A stretch of 64,000 nt of DNA from Rhodococcoides kyotonense (lineage in GTDB: Bacteria > Actinomycetota > Actinomycetes > Mycobacteriales > Mycobacteriaceae), in the NCBI RefSeq assembly GCF_900188125.1, contig NZ_FZOW01000002.1:186001-250000 (forward strand), written 5' to 3'. The notes under the pieces were generated by a model. The model saw only the letters and a program-made list of their open reading frames with translations, was not told the DNA's origin and made no database searches. Below are positions 26,492 through 35,044 of this stretch, piece after piece (position 1 is the first letter of the stretch; each line of letters starts with the position of its first letter). The position numbers and the translations under genes were made by a program.

Positions 26492-28209
26492 ACTTTCACG
26501 ATCTCCGACGCGCTCTTGCGTTGCTGGAGCTGCAGCCGAAAAGGATTGCGCTGTCGGTGGCCGCGGGTGTGGCAACGCTCGGTAGTGCGCTGACGCTCGC
26601 CGCGGTGTCGGCATGGCTCATCACGCGCGCCTGGCAGATGCCTCCGGTGCTGGATCTGACCGTCGCCGTCGTCGCTGTTCGGGCCCTGGGCATTTCGCGA
26701 GGCGTCTTCCGATATCTGGAAAGATTGGCGACGCACGATACGGCGCTGCGCGGCATGACGTCGGCGCGCACACGGTTGTACGAACGACTCGCGAGCGGAC
26801 ATCCGGCAGCAGCAGCGGGCGTGCGTCGTGGCGATCTGATGACGCGAACCGGAGTGGACGTCGACGTACTCGGCGACGTCGTCGTCAAGTCGATCGTTCC
26901 GATACTGGTGTCGGCGATCCTGATGGTGGCGTCGGTCGGGGTGTTGGCGTTCGTGTCGATCGGCGCATCTGCAATTCTGTTGGTGGCGTTGCTGATTGCC
27001 GGCGTCCTTGCGCCTGCCCTCGCAGCACGATCGGCGTCGATCGACGAATCGGAAGGCGTGGAGTCCCGCTCGCGGTTCGCCGAAGCTGCTGTGCGCGCAC
27101 TCGATCATGGAGCAGAGCTCCGCGTCGCGGGTCGGCTACGCGAGACGCTCGACGAGGCGGCGGCGGCCAACCGGCGCAGCGTCCTGTCGAGGGATCGAGC
27201 GGCGACGCCCGGTGCATTCGCGGACGCGGTATTGCCGCTGTCGATCGGTGCGTCCGTGCTGGGATCGCTCCTCGTCGGAATCGGGCTGTACGGCCCGAGC
27301 GGAGGCACAGCGGGCGGTATGACACCGATGGCCCTCGCGATCATCGTGCTCGTTCCCCTCGCGGCATTCGAGGCGACGTCGGCGCTCCCTGCCGCAGCGA
27401 CTGCGCTGACACGAGCGAGGCTGTCGGCGTCGCGCATCGTCGCCCTGCTCGACGCGGCCGACCGGCCGCAGTGGCAGGGCAGAGCAGCTGCAGGAGAACA
27501 CCGCCGAGTAACCGAGCTGCAGTGCGGCTGGCCGGGATCCCAGGTGGTCTCCCGGCCTGTGAATCTGGAGCTGTGCGCAGGATCGCGCGTTGCGGTCGTC
27601 GGGCCGAGCGGAGTCGGCAAGACGACACTGCTGATGACGCTCGCCGGCCTGCTGCAGCCGGTTTCGGGCACAGTCGTCTTGGGCGACGCGGCGTTCTTCG
27701 CCGAGGACGCGCACCTCTTCGAGACCAGCATCCTCGAGAACCTGCGCGTCGTACGGGGCGACGTCGATGCGGACGAGGCGCGCGCAGTCCTGGAAAAAGT
27801 CGGGCTCGGGCAGTGGATCGACGGCCTGGAGGACGGCATCGACACGACCCTCGACGGCGGTGCGACGGCTGTCTCCGGTGGCCAGCGACGACGCATCCTG
27901 CTGGCCAGAGCGCTGCTGTCCGACGCGTCGGTCCTGCTGCTCGACGAACCCACCGAACACCTCGACGACACGGGCGGTGCTCAGCTGCTGCGGTCGTTGC
28001 TCGATGTCGATTCGGGCCTCGTCGACGCGCGGCGCACCGTCGTCCTCGTCACCCACCAGCTGCCCGAACAGACCTGCGCTGACCAGGTGTTGGACCTCGC
28101 CGAGCCCGCCGAGAATCCGGCGTCGAATAATCCTTTGCCGAGCAACGAATCTCCGCGTACGTTGTTGAGTACACGAGAGAGGAGGTGGTCTGAAGTTGAA
28201 GAACTCTAG
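26488..28209 (+). CDS. cydC: ABC transporter CydC (thiol exporter, cyd assembly)
   Basis: This is the second half of the CydDC exporter, 573 residues. The membrane part starts with FHDLRRALALLELQPKRIAL and contains about six helices. The ATPase domain has Walker A GPSGVGKTTLLM (about 373), signature VSGGQRRRILLA and Walker B VLLLDEPTEHLD. The last 35 residues (from about 538) are a serine- and asparagine-rich tail that is unlikely to be functional. The start overlaps the cydD stop. A hairpin region (28297-28355) follows before the convergent nitrobindin gene. Confidence 0.93.
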   Translation: MNFHDLRRALALLELQPKRIALSVAAGVATLGSALTLAAVSAWLITRAWQMPPVLDLTVAVVAVRALGISRGVFRYLERLATHDTALRGMTSARTRLYERLASGHPAAAAGVRRGDLMTRTGVDVDVLGDVVVKSIVPILVSAILMVASVGVLAFVSIGASAILLVALLIAGVLAPALAARSASIDESEGVESRSRFAEAAVRALDHGAELRVAGRLRETLDEAAAANRRSVLSRDRAATPGAFADAVLPLSIGASVLGSLLVGIGLYGPSGGTAGGMTPMALAIIVLVPLAAFEATSALPAAATALTRARLSASRIVALLDAADRPQWQGRAAAGEHRRVTELQCGWPGSQVVSRPVNLELCAGSRVAVVGPSGVGKTTLLMTLAGLLQPVSGTVVLGDAAFFAEDAHLFETSILENLRVVRGDVDADEARAVLEKVGLGQWIDGLEDGIDTTLDGGATAVSGGQRRRILLARALLSDASVLLLDEPTEHLDDTGGAQLLRSLLDVDSGLVDARRTVVLVTHQLPEQTCADQVLDLAEPAENPASNNPLPSNESPRTLLSTRERRWSEVEEL

Positions 28210-28296
28210 GACGCGTGAGGTGGCTGCCAGCTAGCCGCTGTCGCTGACGGATTCACCCCCGCGCACGCGGCGAGCGAATCCACGGCAGTTACCCGG

Positions 28297-28355
28297 CCCC
28301 CGAGCCCCCGGTCCGTCCGACCGGGACCTGCAGTCCAGCAGGAAAGGCTCGGGGG
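28297..28355. terminator. Compound hairpin between cydC and nitrobindin
   Basis: An outer stem (CCCCCGAGCC 28297-28306 with GGCTCGGGGG 28346-28355) encloses an inner stem (CCCGGTC 28307-28313 with GACCGGG 28319-28325). It lies between convergent genes, so a bidirectional terminator is the simplest reading. A riboswitch was considered because of the branched fold, but its position after both genes argues against that. Confidence 0.65.
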
Positions 28356-28375
28356 TCGTTCGCGTGTATGAGCGA

Positions 28376-29050
28376 TCAGCCGATGTAGCGCGAGAGGCGC
28401 GCAGACAAACGGGGTGCGAGTTCGCCGTCGGCGCCGATGCGCTCCTCGACGTAGGCAAGGTCCGCGCCCTCGACGATTCCGTAGAGACGTTTCGCACCGC
28501 CCACGAGGGCTCCCGACGTGGACCTGATGACCACGTCGGTGGCCAGCTCCCAGGACGACTGATTGATCGCGTGCCCGTAGTAGAGCTCGACGACGCCCGT
28601 GCTGTGTGTCAGCAGCAGTTCGAGGACTTCCTCGTTCTCGCTGCCCTTGACGCCCTCGCCGCCGCTGACGCGCCAGAAACCGGCCTCACGCAGATCGGGG
28701 TGGGCGTAGTTGCCGTCGGAGTCGAGACGCCACGACCGGGATTCCCATCCGAGGTACGGGCCACCGTCGTGTGACACGACGATCTGCTGCCCGAAGCCGT
28801 ACTCGACGCCGGTCTCCGGATCGCGGCCCTCACCCTCGCCGCGCCAGACGCCGACGAGCGGCAGCAGGGCGAGCAGGGCAGGGTTCAGATCGGGACCGAG
28901 CCGCAGGTTCGCAGTGTCCTCGGGGTGCGGCAGATCGGGCAGCGTCGGAATGTTGCGCGTCGACGTCGACGCGAACTTCTCGGCTGCCTCGGCGATCGCC
29001 TCGTTGGCGGACCGTGTCTCGTCCGGTTCGTCGGCGGCGCGATCACTCAC
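28376..29050 (-). CDS. Nitrobindin / FABP-like heme-binding protein
   Basis: This 224-residue protein has the ten-stranded barrel signature of nitrobindins (Rv0813c-like, recalled). The start motif GVWRGEGEG (about residues 67-75) is diagnostic, and GYGHA-like [11 protein letters not shown] and [11 protein letters not shown] follow. Nitrobindins bind ferric haem and scavenge peroxynitrite or bind nitric oxide. An N-terminal extension of about 55 residues is hydrophilic and probably disordered. The start is GTG 29050, whose GTGA overlaps the stop of a tiny upstream membrane-protein ORF. It is next to the cytochrome bd operon, which is itself resistant to nitric oxide, so a shared stress role is an attractive inference. 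Confidence 0.9.
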   Translation of the reverse strand: MSDRAADEPDETRSANEAIAEAAEKFASTSTRNIPTLPDLPHPEDTANLRLGPDLNPALLALLPLVGVWRGEGEGRDPETGVEYGFGQQIVVSHDGGPYLGWESRSWRLDSDGNYAHPDLREAGFWRVSGGEGVKGSENEEVLELLLTHSTGVVELYYGHAINQSSWELATDVVIRSTSGALVGGAKRLYGIVEGADLAYVEERIGADGELAPRLSARLSRYIG

Positions 29051-29145
29051 GATTCGTCGGTGACCAAGCGGTAGACGACGTACAGCGAGAACGCGATGAT
29101 GGCGACTGCAGCAAGCGCCAGAAGGACCTCGAAGAAGATGACCAC
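29047..29145 (-). CDS. Tiny single-helix membrane protein, translationally coupled to nitrobindin
   Basis: A 32-codon ORF encodes a nearly continuous hydrophobic helix ([20 protein letters not shown], then [12 protein letters not shown]). Its TGA overlaps the GTG start of the nitrobindin gene (GTGA), a common sign of a real upstream cistron. The start could be GTG 29145, or another GTG a dozen codons further upstream in the same frame. No ribosome binding site is convincing. I know no family for it. A helper that places nitrobindin at the membrane, or a leader that gates its translation, are both guesses. Confidence 0.5.
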   Translation of the reverse strand: MVIFFEVLLALAAVAIIAFSLYVVYRLVTDES

Positions 29146-29378
29146 GACGGCCAGTTTAGACCCAGGGCAGTCACTCGCCACAGCGCGGTCCCGCTATGAC
29201 GCGCGCAATAGTGTCATTTCCCAACGAATGGCCGAGCGCGTAGTTCGATGGCCCTCGATTGTCTCGATTTGCCGTTCGACACGGTACCTTTCCCTCGTGG
29301 CGTCGGGCACGGGGTGCGAAATGCTCGGCGCTACTGGCGTGTTCGAGAGTTTCGAATTCTGGGGAAGGATCTGAATCA

Positions 29379-30899
29379 ATGCGTAGCCGATTACGGGCCG
29401 GCTCGTTGCTGTCCGCGACCGTGGCACTTGCCGCGACTGTTCTGTTGGTGGCTTCACCAGCAGTTTCTGCGGCTCCGGACTCCGGGTCGTCGGCCAGCGG
29501 GTCGTCGGGTACCGGTTCGTCGGACGAGCCGAACATCGATCCGAACAACTACGCGCAGGAATGCCCGGATGTGTTGCTGCTGGCGGTATCCGGTGCGACC
29601 GACTCCGATGCGGACCGAGACCCGCTGAACGAGGAGCCGCGATCGGTCGCCTCGAACTGGGTGGGGAATGTCACACTTCCGGTGGGGCAGACGAACGCAG
29701 GTAGCCCCGGTGCAGTCGGATGGCTCTACGTTCCGTACCCGTCGACGTACGGCGTCGGCGTTCTGTCCGACGTCGAGACGTACCAGCAGTCGGTCGTCGA
29801 CGGTGTCGCGTCGACCAATCGTCTTCTCGACGAGTACAAGACGAAATGCGGCGACGCCACGAAGTTCGTGCTCCTCGGATACAGCGTCGGTGGTGAGGTC
29901 GTCGAACGTGCGGCTCTGGAACTCGGGCATCGTGATCCGAACGCTCTGGTGACAGGCGACGACATCGCGGGCGTCGTCATGATCGGAGCGCCGTACCGTC
30001 CCGCAGGAGTCCCCAACTTCGACGAACCGGGCCCGTCCGGCGGCGGCTTCCAGGGCCAGGCCCCGAGGGACTACGGCACGTTGAACGACAAGGTGACGTG
30101 GTCGTGCCGGCCGTACGACCTCGCATGCGACGCCCCGGACAACATCCTGGCGTTGAATCTGGCACTCGGCGTGCTGGGGCAGATGCGTCTGACCGTGCTC
30201 AACCCGCTGCAGACGGTCTCGGACTTCGGTCGGACCGTCGCGTCGATCGCCACTCGCGCGATCATCGACATCGCGACGAACAAGGATTGGCTCGAATCCG
30301 ACGAGACGTTGCTCGAGGTTCTGCTGAAGGTGTCCGATCAGTCCTACGACGTCGACGAGGCTGCCGCAGTGGACGCGCTGAGTCCGGATCAGCTTCTCGC
30401 AGACCTGAACTGGGCCATGGGTCCCGGCGCCGAGACCGTGCGGAACAAGCTGCGGGCCGAGGGCGAAGGACTCGTCGAAAACAACAAGGGCATCGTCGAC
30501 GTCGTCGTCGAGCCGTACATCTTCATCGGATTCCTCCAGCACCTCTTCTACTGGAACAACAATCCGAACGACGACCGTGAGTGGGAGAGCGAGAAGATCG
30601 TCGCCTGGATCACGGACCTGGCCAAGACCGAGCGCGAGCGCAAGGCAGCGGAGAATGCGGCAGCGGAGAACACTGCAGCGGAGAATGCGGCGCCCGCAGA
30701 GGACGCCGTGACCGTCGAGCCGCTGCCCGAGACCACGTCTGCGCCTCGGATCGTCCCTGCGCCGGGCACGGAAACCCGCGACAGCGATCTCGGGGCGTTC
30801 CTCGAGTCACTCGGCATCGTGCCCGAGGGGACTTTCCCGCCGCACTACAGCGAGGTACCCGAGGTGTCCGACACGGCGCCACAGCCGGTTCAGGGCTGA
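29379..30899 (+). CDS. Secreted alpha/beta-hydrolase, PE-PPE/cutinase-like
   Basis: This 506-residue protein carries a Sec signal peptide (hydrophobic residues 7-25, then SPAVSAAPDS), so it is exported. The mature part begins with a Ser/Gly-rich low-complexity stretch. The serine nucleophile elbow is LLGYSVGGEVVERAALELG (about residues 165-185), which fits PE-PPE-domain or cutinase-like lipid esterases of mycolata. NEEPRSVASNWVGNV and YPSTYGVGVLSDVETYQQSV support that relation. The C-terminal 80 residues contain an Ala/Glu/Asn repeat (AAENAAAENTAAENAAPAED), probably a flexible linker. The start ATG 29379 follows ggggaagga. Its substrate, probably a lipid ester of the envelope, is inferred. 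Confidence 0.82.
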   Translation: MRSRLRAGSLLSATVALAATVLLVASPAVSAAPDSGSSASGSSGTGSSDEPNIDPNNYAQECPDVLLLAVSGATDSDADRDPLNEEPRSVASNWVGNVTLPVGQTNAGSPGAVGWLYVPYPSTYGVGVLSDVETYQQSVVDGVASTNRLLDEYKTKCGDATKFVLLGYSVGGEVVERAALELGHRDPNALVTGDDIAGVVMIGAPYRPAGVPNFDEPGPSGGGFQGQAPRDYGTLNDKVTWSCRPYDLACDAPDNILALNLALGVLGQMRLTVLNPLQTVSDFGRTVASIATRAIIDIATNKDWLESDETLLEVLLKVSDQSYDVDEAAAVDALSPDQLLADLNWAMGPGAETVRNKLRAEGEGLVENNKGIVDVVVEPYIFIGFLQHLFYWNNNPNDDREWESEKIVAWITDLAKTERERKAAENAAAENTAAENAAPAEDAVTVEPLPETTSAPRIVPAPGTETRDSDLGAFLESLGIVPEGTFPPHYSEVPEVSDTAPQPVQG

Positions 30900-30925
30900 G
30901 CCGAGGGCCTCGCCAGCCACAGGAA

Positions 30926-30968
30926 CGAAAGAGCCCCACACCTTCCGAGAAGGTGTGGGGCTCTTTCG
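30926..30968. terminator. Bidirectional terminator after the secreted hydrolase
   Basis: A 19-bp perfect stem (30926-30944 with 30950-30968, loop CCGAG) has CGAAAG at one base and CTTTCG at the other. It lies between convergent genes (hydrolase and sseC). Confidence 0.9.
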
Positions 30969-30982
30969 GTGTCGAGTGTGAA

Positions 30983-31288
30983 TCAGACTCCGACGGTCAC
31001 ATCTGCCGAGTGGATGCCTGCGCCCTCGGGGGCGATGTCGGCCTGTCCGTTGCCGGACGACGACAGTGCGCGCAGCGTCCAGTTGCCCGGAGCTGCGAAG
31101 AAGCGGAAGTCGCCGGTTCCGGATGCCACGACCTCGGCCGTGAACTCTCCGGTGCCGTCGAGCAGACGCACGAATGCGCCGCCGATCGGCTCACCGTCGG
31201 ACGCGAGGACGCGGCCGGTGATGACCGTCTCCTTCTCGACGTCGACGCCTGCGGGAATGGTTTGGCCCTGTACGGGTGCGCCACACAT
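30983..31288 (-). CDS. sseC: DUF1416 family protein SseC
   Basis: This 101-residue protein starts MCGAPVQGQTIP, and its first cysteine is a family feature. The remainder looks like a small beta-sandwich with VITGRVLASDGEPIGGAFVRLLDGTG and FRFFAAPGNWTLRAL, which resembles a carboxypeptidase regulatory-like fold. It is conserved downstream of CysA-type thiosulfate sulfurtransferases in actinobacteria (Rv0814c-like, recalled). The start lies two bases after the sulfurtransferase stop, so the two are co-translated. Its task is unknown; a sulfur-carrier or partner role is inferred from the fixed pairing. Confidence 0.9.
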   Translation of the reverse strand: MCGAPVQGQTIPAGVDVEKETVITGRVLASDGEPIGGAFVRLLDGTGEFTAEVVASGTGDFRFFAAPGNWTLRALSSSGNGQADIAPEGAGIHSADVTVGV

Positions 31289-31290
31289 GA

Positions 31291-32127
31291 TCAGTGAACC
31301 TCCAATTCGATGGGTGCTCCGACGAGAGAGCCGTATTCGACCCAGCTGCCGTCGTAGTTCTTGACATCCGACTTGCCGAGCAGCTCCTTGAGCACGAACC
31401 AGGTGTGGCTCGAACGCTCGCCGATGCGGCAGTACGCGATGGTTGCCTTGTCCTCTTCGTAGCCCTTTTCCTTGTACAGGGCTTCGAGGGCGTCGTCGTC
31501 CTTGAACGTGCCGTCTTCGTTGGCCGTGGTGCTCCACGGGATGTTGATGGCGCCGGGAACGTGTCCACGCTGCTGAGCCTGCTCCTGCGGAAGGTGAGCG
31601 GGAGCGAGGATCTTGCCGGAGAACTCGTCGGGCGAACGCACGTCGACGAGGTTCTTGTTGCCGATGGCGTCGATGACCTCGTCGCGGAATGCGCGGATCG
31701 ACAGGTCGGGAGCCTCTGCGCGGTACTGGGCGGCCTCACGGGTCACCACGTCCTTCGACAGCGGGCGGCCGTCGAGTTCCCACTTCTTGCGGCCACCGTC
31801 GATGAGCTTGACGTCCTTGTGGCCGTAGAGCTTGAAGTACCAGTACGCGTAGGCGGCGAACCAGTTGTTGTTTCCGCCGTACAGAACGACGGTGTCGTCG
31901 TTCGAGATGCCCTTGGCCGACAGCAGGTCGGAGAACTGATCCTGGTTGAGGAAGTCGCGGCGAACGGCATCCTGAAGGTCCTTGCGCCAGTCGAGCTTCA
32001 CTGCGCCTTCGATGTGACCGCCGTCGTAGGCGCTTGCGTCTTCGTCGACCTCGACGAAGACGGTCTTCGGGGCATTCAGGTTCTGCTCGGCCCAGTCGGC
32101 AGAGACCAGGACGTCGGAGCGGGCCAT
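31291..32127 (-). CDS. cysA: Thiosulfate sulfurtransferase (rhodanese)
   Basis: This 278-residue tandem rhodanese moves sulfur from thiosulfate to cyanide or thiols. The C-terminal domain holds the active loop TIAYCRIGERSSHTWF, with the persulfide cysteine at about residue 232. The N-terminal domain is catalytically silent and has the usual DGGHIEGAVKLDW segment. It corresponds to the actinobacterial CysA2/SseA type (Rv0815c-like). The gene follows the DUF4395 gene by 49 bp and shares its transcript with sseC. A polycysteine leader ORF lies upstream of this group, which suggests control by cysteine supply. Confidence 0.94.
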   Translation of the reverse strand: MARSDVLVSADWAEQNLNAPKTVFVEVDEDASAYDGGHIEGAVKLDWRKDLQDAVRRDFLNQDQFSDLLSAKGISNDDTVVLYGGNNNWFAAYAYWYFKLYGHKDVKLIDGGRKKWELDGRPLSKDVVTREAAQYRAEAPDLSIRAFRDEVIDAIGNKNLVDVRSPDEFSGKILAPAHLPQEQAQQRGHVPGAINIPWSTTANEDGTFKDDDALEALYKEKGYEEDKATIAYCRIGERSSHTWFVLKELLGKSDVKNYDGSWVEYGSLVGAPIELEVH

Positions 32128-32176
32128 GGGTTTCCTTTCGATCTTTCTTTACTTCGGTCAGTGGTGGGTCGAGCGG

Positions 32177-32644
32177 TCAGGCACGTGCGGATTGTGTCCG
32201 CAGTCGTGCCACGAGTGGATAGATCTGGCAGCCGAGACAGAACGCGAATGCCGCGTTCAAGAACGCCGCGACCAGTGCGAATCCGGTCGCGACGGTACCG
32301 AGAACCGACAGGCCGAGCGCGAAGCCCACAACGCCGACGGCGGCGAAGAGGAACCCGACGAGCTGCGCGAACTTCAGCGGAGCGACGGGCTCGCGTTGGG
32401 ACGTGGCAGAGATCCGCGGTGCGACGACGGCCGCGAAGATGCGGCCGTACGGGCTGCGCCGCGGGCCGAGAGCGGCGCCGACGGCGAAGACGACAGTCTG
32501 TACCGCGAGCAGTACTGCTGCGGCCGTGAGCGACACGACCGACAGAATCAGCACTGCAGCGAGAACCACGGTGGTGACCCAGGCGGCGAACCGTGGACCA
32601 CGAACGTCGACTTGGTCGACGGTGGAACGGGTATCGGAAGACAT
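32177..32644 (-). CDS. DUF4395 integral membrane protein
   Basis: This 155-residue protein has four hydrophobic segments (roughly residues 20-45, 45-60, 90-110 and 110-130). Its C-terminal AFAFCLGCQIYPLVARL holds the CxxC pair that is typical of DUF4395 proteins. The family often sits with thioredoxin and rhodanese genes, as here, and a role in thiol or sulfur traffic across the membrane is inferred from that. It is the first full cistron after the polycysteine leader (the leader stop is 124 bp upstream). The start ATG 32644 has a distant ggag. Confidence 0.88.
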   Translation of the reverse strand: MSSDTRSTVDQVDVRGPRFAAWVTTVVLAAVLILSVVSLTAAAVLLAVQTVVFAVGAALGPRRSPYGRIFAAVVAPRISATSQREPVAPLKFAQLVGFLFAAVGVVGFALGLSVLGTVATGFALVAAFLNAAFAFCLGCQIYPLVARLRTQSARA

Positions 32645-32767
32645 GATGTGTACGTGCTCCAGCGTTCGTTGTGAGAACGGGCAATCGGCAGGCAGAGGCG
32701 AACGACGTTCGCGTGGGTCATCTCGAACTTCGGGCCAGGGTGCACAGACGCACCGGCGTTCGGACGA

Positions 32768-32863
32768 TCAGCAGCAGCGACAGCAACAACCGCCCAGTCG
32801 GCACAGATCGACCGTGCGGCGACTGGTGAGCATCAGCTCGTGGCGGGAGAACACGGAAAGCAT
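32768..32863 (-). CDS. Polycysteine leader peptide (cysteine-responsive attenuator uORF)
   Basis: A 31-codon ORF ends in GGCCCRCC followed by TGA, with six cysteine codons in the last eight residues plus Cys21. It lies in the gap between the thioredoxin gene (stop 32891) and the DUF4395-cysA-sseC group, on the same strand. Short polycysteine ORFs with this kind of tail are known in mycobacteria as cysteine-responsive attenuators of sulfur-related operons: ribosome stalling at the Cys codons under cysteine shortage changes expression downstream. No Shine-Dalgarno sequence is evident at ATG 32863, which fits the leaderless type, but no transcription start is known here. The identification is by pattern and position. 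Confidence 0.8.
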   Translation of the reverse strand: MLSVFSRHELMLTSRRTVDLCRLGGCCCRCC

Positions 32864-32890
32864 GCTACCGGACAACACGACCAGCCGAAA

Positions 32891-33307
32891 CTACAGGTCG
32901 ACCAGGGCCGATCGGAGGGCCGCTGCCGTCGGGACGCCGGAGATCCGTGCACGCTGGGTGAGCGTGCGGTCCAGGACGAATGTCGTTGGTAGGGACAGCA
33001 CGCCGAATTCGCGAGCGAGCTCGGGATGCGCGTCGATGTCGAGTTCGAGTTCCGCCGGCCCGTCGGTGTCGCTCAGTACCTGCCCGACGACGCGACGCAC
33101 GGCAGCGCATGGCCCGCACCAGTCCGCCGAGAAATGCAGGATCGTCGGCGTATCGAGAGTCGCGCCCGCGTCGAGCAGAAGGCCACGCAACTCCGGTGAC
33201 TCGGGTTGGGCGTCGGTGCTCCGGACGCGACCCGACCGCGATCGGACGAACAGTCCGACGGCGGTCGCGACGGCCAGCGCGACGACGAGAACTGTGATTC
33301 CGATCAT
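32891..33307 (-). CDS. thiX: Membrane-anchored thioredoxin-like protein
   Basis: This 138-residue protein has one N-terminal membrane helix (ITVLVVALAVATAVGLFV) and a thioredoxin fold with the active site SADWCGPCAAV (about residues 61-71) and the cis-proline loop SLPTTFVL. It faces whichever side the helix dictates; a positively charged RSRSGRVR after the helix suggests a cytoplasmic domain. It is the counterpart of Rv0816c (recalled). The ATG overlaps the stop of lmeA (ATGA), so the two genes are coupled. The polycysteine leader follows 27 bp downstream of its stop. Confidence 0.9.
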   Translation of the reverse strand: MIGITVLVVALAVATAVGLFVRSRSGRVRSTDAQPESPELRGLLLDAGATLDTPTILHFSADWCGPCAAVRRVVGQVLSDTDGPAELELDIDAHPELAREFGVLSLPTTFVLDRTLTQRARISGVPTAAALRSALVDL

Positions 33308-34083
33308 GACGCGTCGATCTGGTCCAGATCGATCGTCAGGTTCTCCGCGGAGCCCTCGATGACGATCTGCGAGCCCTCCGCGTAGACGTCGGTGGGCAGA
33401 ATTCCGAACGGCAGTGTCTGGCGGTCGATCGTCTTGGTGAACAGGCCGAGCACGGCAGGCTTCACGGCGTCGGGAATCGAGAAGTCGGCGCTGCCCTCGG
33501 GCCCGAAGTAGAAGTCGCTCGCGACGATGTCGACACTGTCTCCGTCGAGAATCAGATTCGCCTGCACGCTGACCGACGTCTCGACAGGTCCGACGGGCAC
33601 GGTTCCCGTGAGAACGACGCCGCCGTTCGTCGTCATACCCGACCCTCCGGAGCCGCCCGTGCCGTCCGACTTGTCGGCCGGGGGAGCGGATACCTGCAGG
33701 TCGACGATGCCGAGGAAGCGCCCGAGATCGGTTGCGTCGATGCGTACCCGTCCGTCGAGCTCCTCGACGGGAACGGTACGCACCGATCCGTCGGCGAGGT
33801 CCGACAGTGGGATGGCCACGCCGCGAAGGTTGGCCTCGATGGTGGTCGCGCGGACGTAGTCGTTCGGCACGTCCTGCGCTCGGATCTCCACGTTCTGGTA
33901 TCTCCCGTCCACAGCCTGCGTCAGGAACGGGAATCCATGGATCGTCACCTGGGGATCGGACGGCAGATCCCCACCTTCGCGGATGGCACGCGAGACTCGG
34001 TACTCGGAGTAGGCGGCGGCGCCGAAGTCGACGACGAGGGCAACCGCGAGCAGGCTCACGAGACCGATGATCAGTTTCCGCAT
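33304..34083 (-). CDS. lmeA: LmeA-like phospholipid-binding protein (DUF2993)
   Basis: This 259-residue protein starts with one membrane or signal helix (KLIIGLVSLLAVALVVDFGAAAYSEYRVSRAI). It is followed by a DUF2993 domain with VTIHGFPFLTQAVDGRYQNVEIRA. In mycobacteria the family member LmeA (Rv0817c) binds phosphatidylinositol and helps elongate the mannan of lipomannan in the periplasm. A Ser/Gly-rich insertion (about residues 140-160, SDGTGGSGGSG) is a difference from the core family. The start ATG 34083 is chosen over the longer frame from 34140. It is divergent from glnR with 167 bp between the starts. Confidence 0.87.
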   Translation of the reverse strand: MRKLIIGLVSLLAVALVVDFGAAAYSEYRVSRAIREGGDLPSDPQVTIHGFPFLTQAVDGRYQNVEIRAQDVPNDYVRATTIEANLRGVAIPLSDLADGSVRTVPVEELDGRVRIDATDLGRFLGIVDLQVSAPPADKSDGTGGSGGSGMTTNGGVVLTGTVPVGPVETSVSVQANLILDGDSVDIVASDFYFGPEGSADFSIPDAVKPAVLGLFTKTIDRQTLPFGILPTDVYAEGSQIVIEGSAENLTIDLDQIDAS

Positions 34084-34250
34084 TCGACCATTGTGACCGA
34101 CGAATCGGGCACTGCGTTGAACGGAGGTGGGTGCGGGCACGCTAGTCTGAACCCCTGAACAAGCAGCTCACTCGGTCCCGGGTGTGCTGGTGACCTGACA
34201 CGTCGACTCGATGCGATTTCGGCACGACAGCGGCAAGAAATGGAGGCGGT

Positions 34251-35033
34251 GTGGAGCTTCTGCTTCTGACCTCCGATCCGAATCCGGAGGCTGTTCTACC
34301 GTCGCTCGCGCTCCTGGCGCACCACGTGCGGCCCGCGCCCACCGAGGTTTCCTCGCTTCTCGAAGCAGGCTCGGCGGACATAGCGGTGGTCGATGCGCGG
34401 ACCGACCTCGCGGCTGCGCGCGGACTATGCAGGCTCCTGGGCAGCACCGGATCGGCCATTCCGGTCGTCGCGGTGCTCACCGAAGGCGGTCTCGTCGCGG
34501 TGAACTCGGAATGGGGTCTCGACGACATCCTGCTTCCCGGTACCGGGCCGGCAGAACTCGACGCGCGTCTGCGGCTTCTCGTCGGTCGCTCCGGCGGCGT
34601 CGCGAGCCCTGAGGCGTCCGGCAAGATCACGCTCGGCGAACTCGTCATCGACGAGGGCACCTACACCGCGCGCCTGCGCGGGCGCCCACTCGATCTCACG
34701 TACAAGGAGTTCGAGCTGCTCAAGTACCTCGCGCAGCATGCCGGCCGCGTGTTCACGCGTGCACAGCTGCTGCAAGAGGTCTGGGGTTACGACTTCTTCG
34801 GTGGCACCAGGACCGTCGACGTGCATGTCCGACGCCTTCGCGCGAAGCTCGGTAGCGAGTACGAGTCGCTCATCGGCACCGTCCGCAACGTCGGATACAA
34901 GGCGGTCAGGCCGAGCCGGAACTCGAAGGGCGGCGCGATCGTGCCCGACGCCGACACCACGACCGAAGATTTCGTCGACGGCCACGACGGTGACGACATC
35001 GAATACAGCTCGGCAAACGGAAGCACAGCGTAG
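34251..35033 (+). CDS. glnR: OmpR-type orphan response regulator GlnR
   Basis: GlnR is the global nitrogen regulator of actinobacteria (Rv0818-like). The receiver domain (residues 1-110) keeps one candidate aspartate (Asp48 in VVDAR), but the usual lysine-containing loop is replaced by LPGTGPAE (95-102), which fits an atypical, phosphorylation-independent pocket. The winged-helix domain [14 protein letters not shown] ... [16 protein letters not shown] (about 148-201) is almost word-for-word that of other GlnR proteins. There is no histidine kinase gene next to it. A 40-residue acidic tail is lineage-specific. The GTG start at 34251 follows ggaggcggt. Its regulon probably includes asnB or glutamine genes, but that is not shown here. 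Confidence 0.93.
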   Translation: MELLLLTSDPNPEAVLPSLALLAHHVRPAPTEVSSLLEAGSADIAVVDARTDLAAARGLCRLLGSTGSAIPVVAVLTEGGLVAVNSEWGLDDILLPGTGPAELDARLRLLVGRSGGVASPEASGKITLGELVIDEGTYTARLRGRPLDLTYKEFELLKYLAQHAGRVFTRAQLLQEVWGYDFFGGTRTVDVHVRRLRAKLGSEYESLIGTVRNVGYKAVRPSRNSKGGAIVPDADTTTEDFVDGHDGDDIEYSSANGSTA

Positions 35034-35044
35034 AGAAGGTGACA

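Noticed and set aside
28297..28355. Riboswitch in front of nitrobindin
   Set aside because: The structure lies at the 3' ends of both neighbouring genes, so it cannot be a 5' leader.
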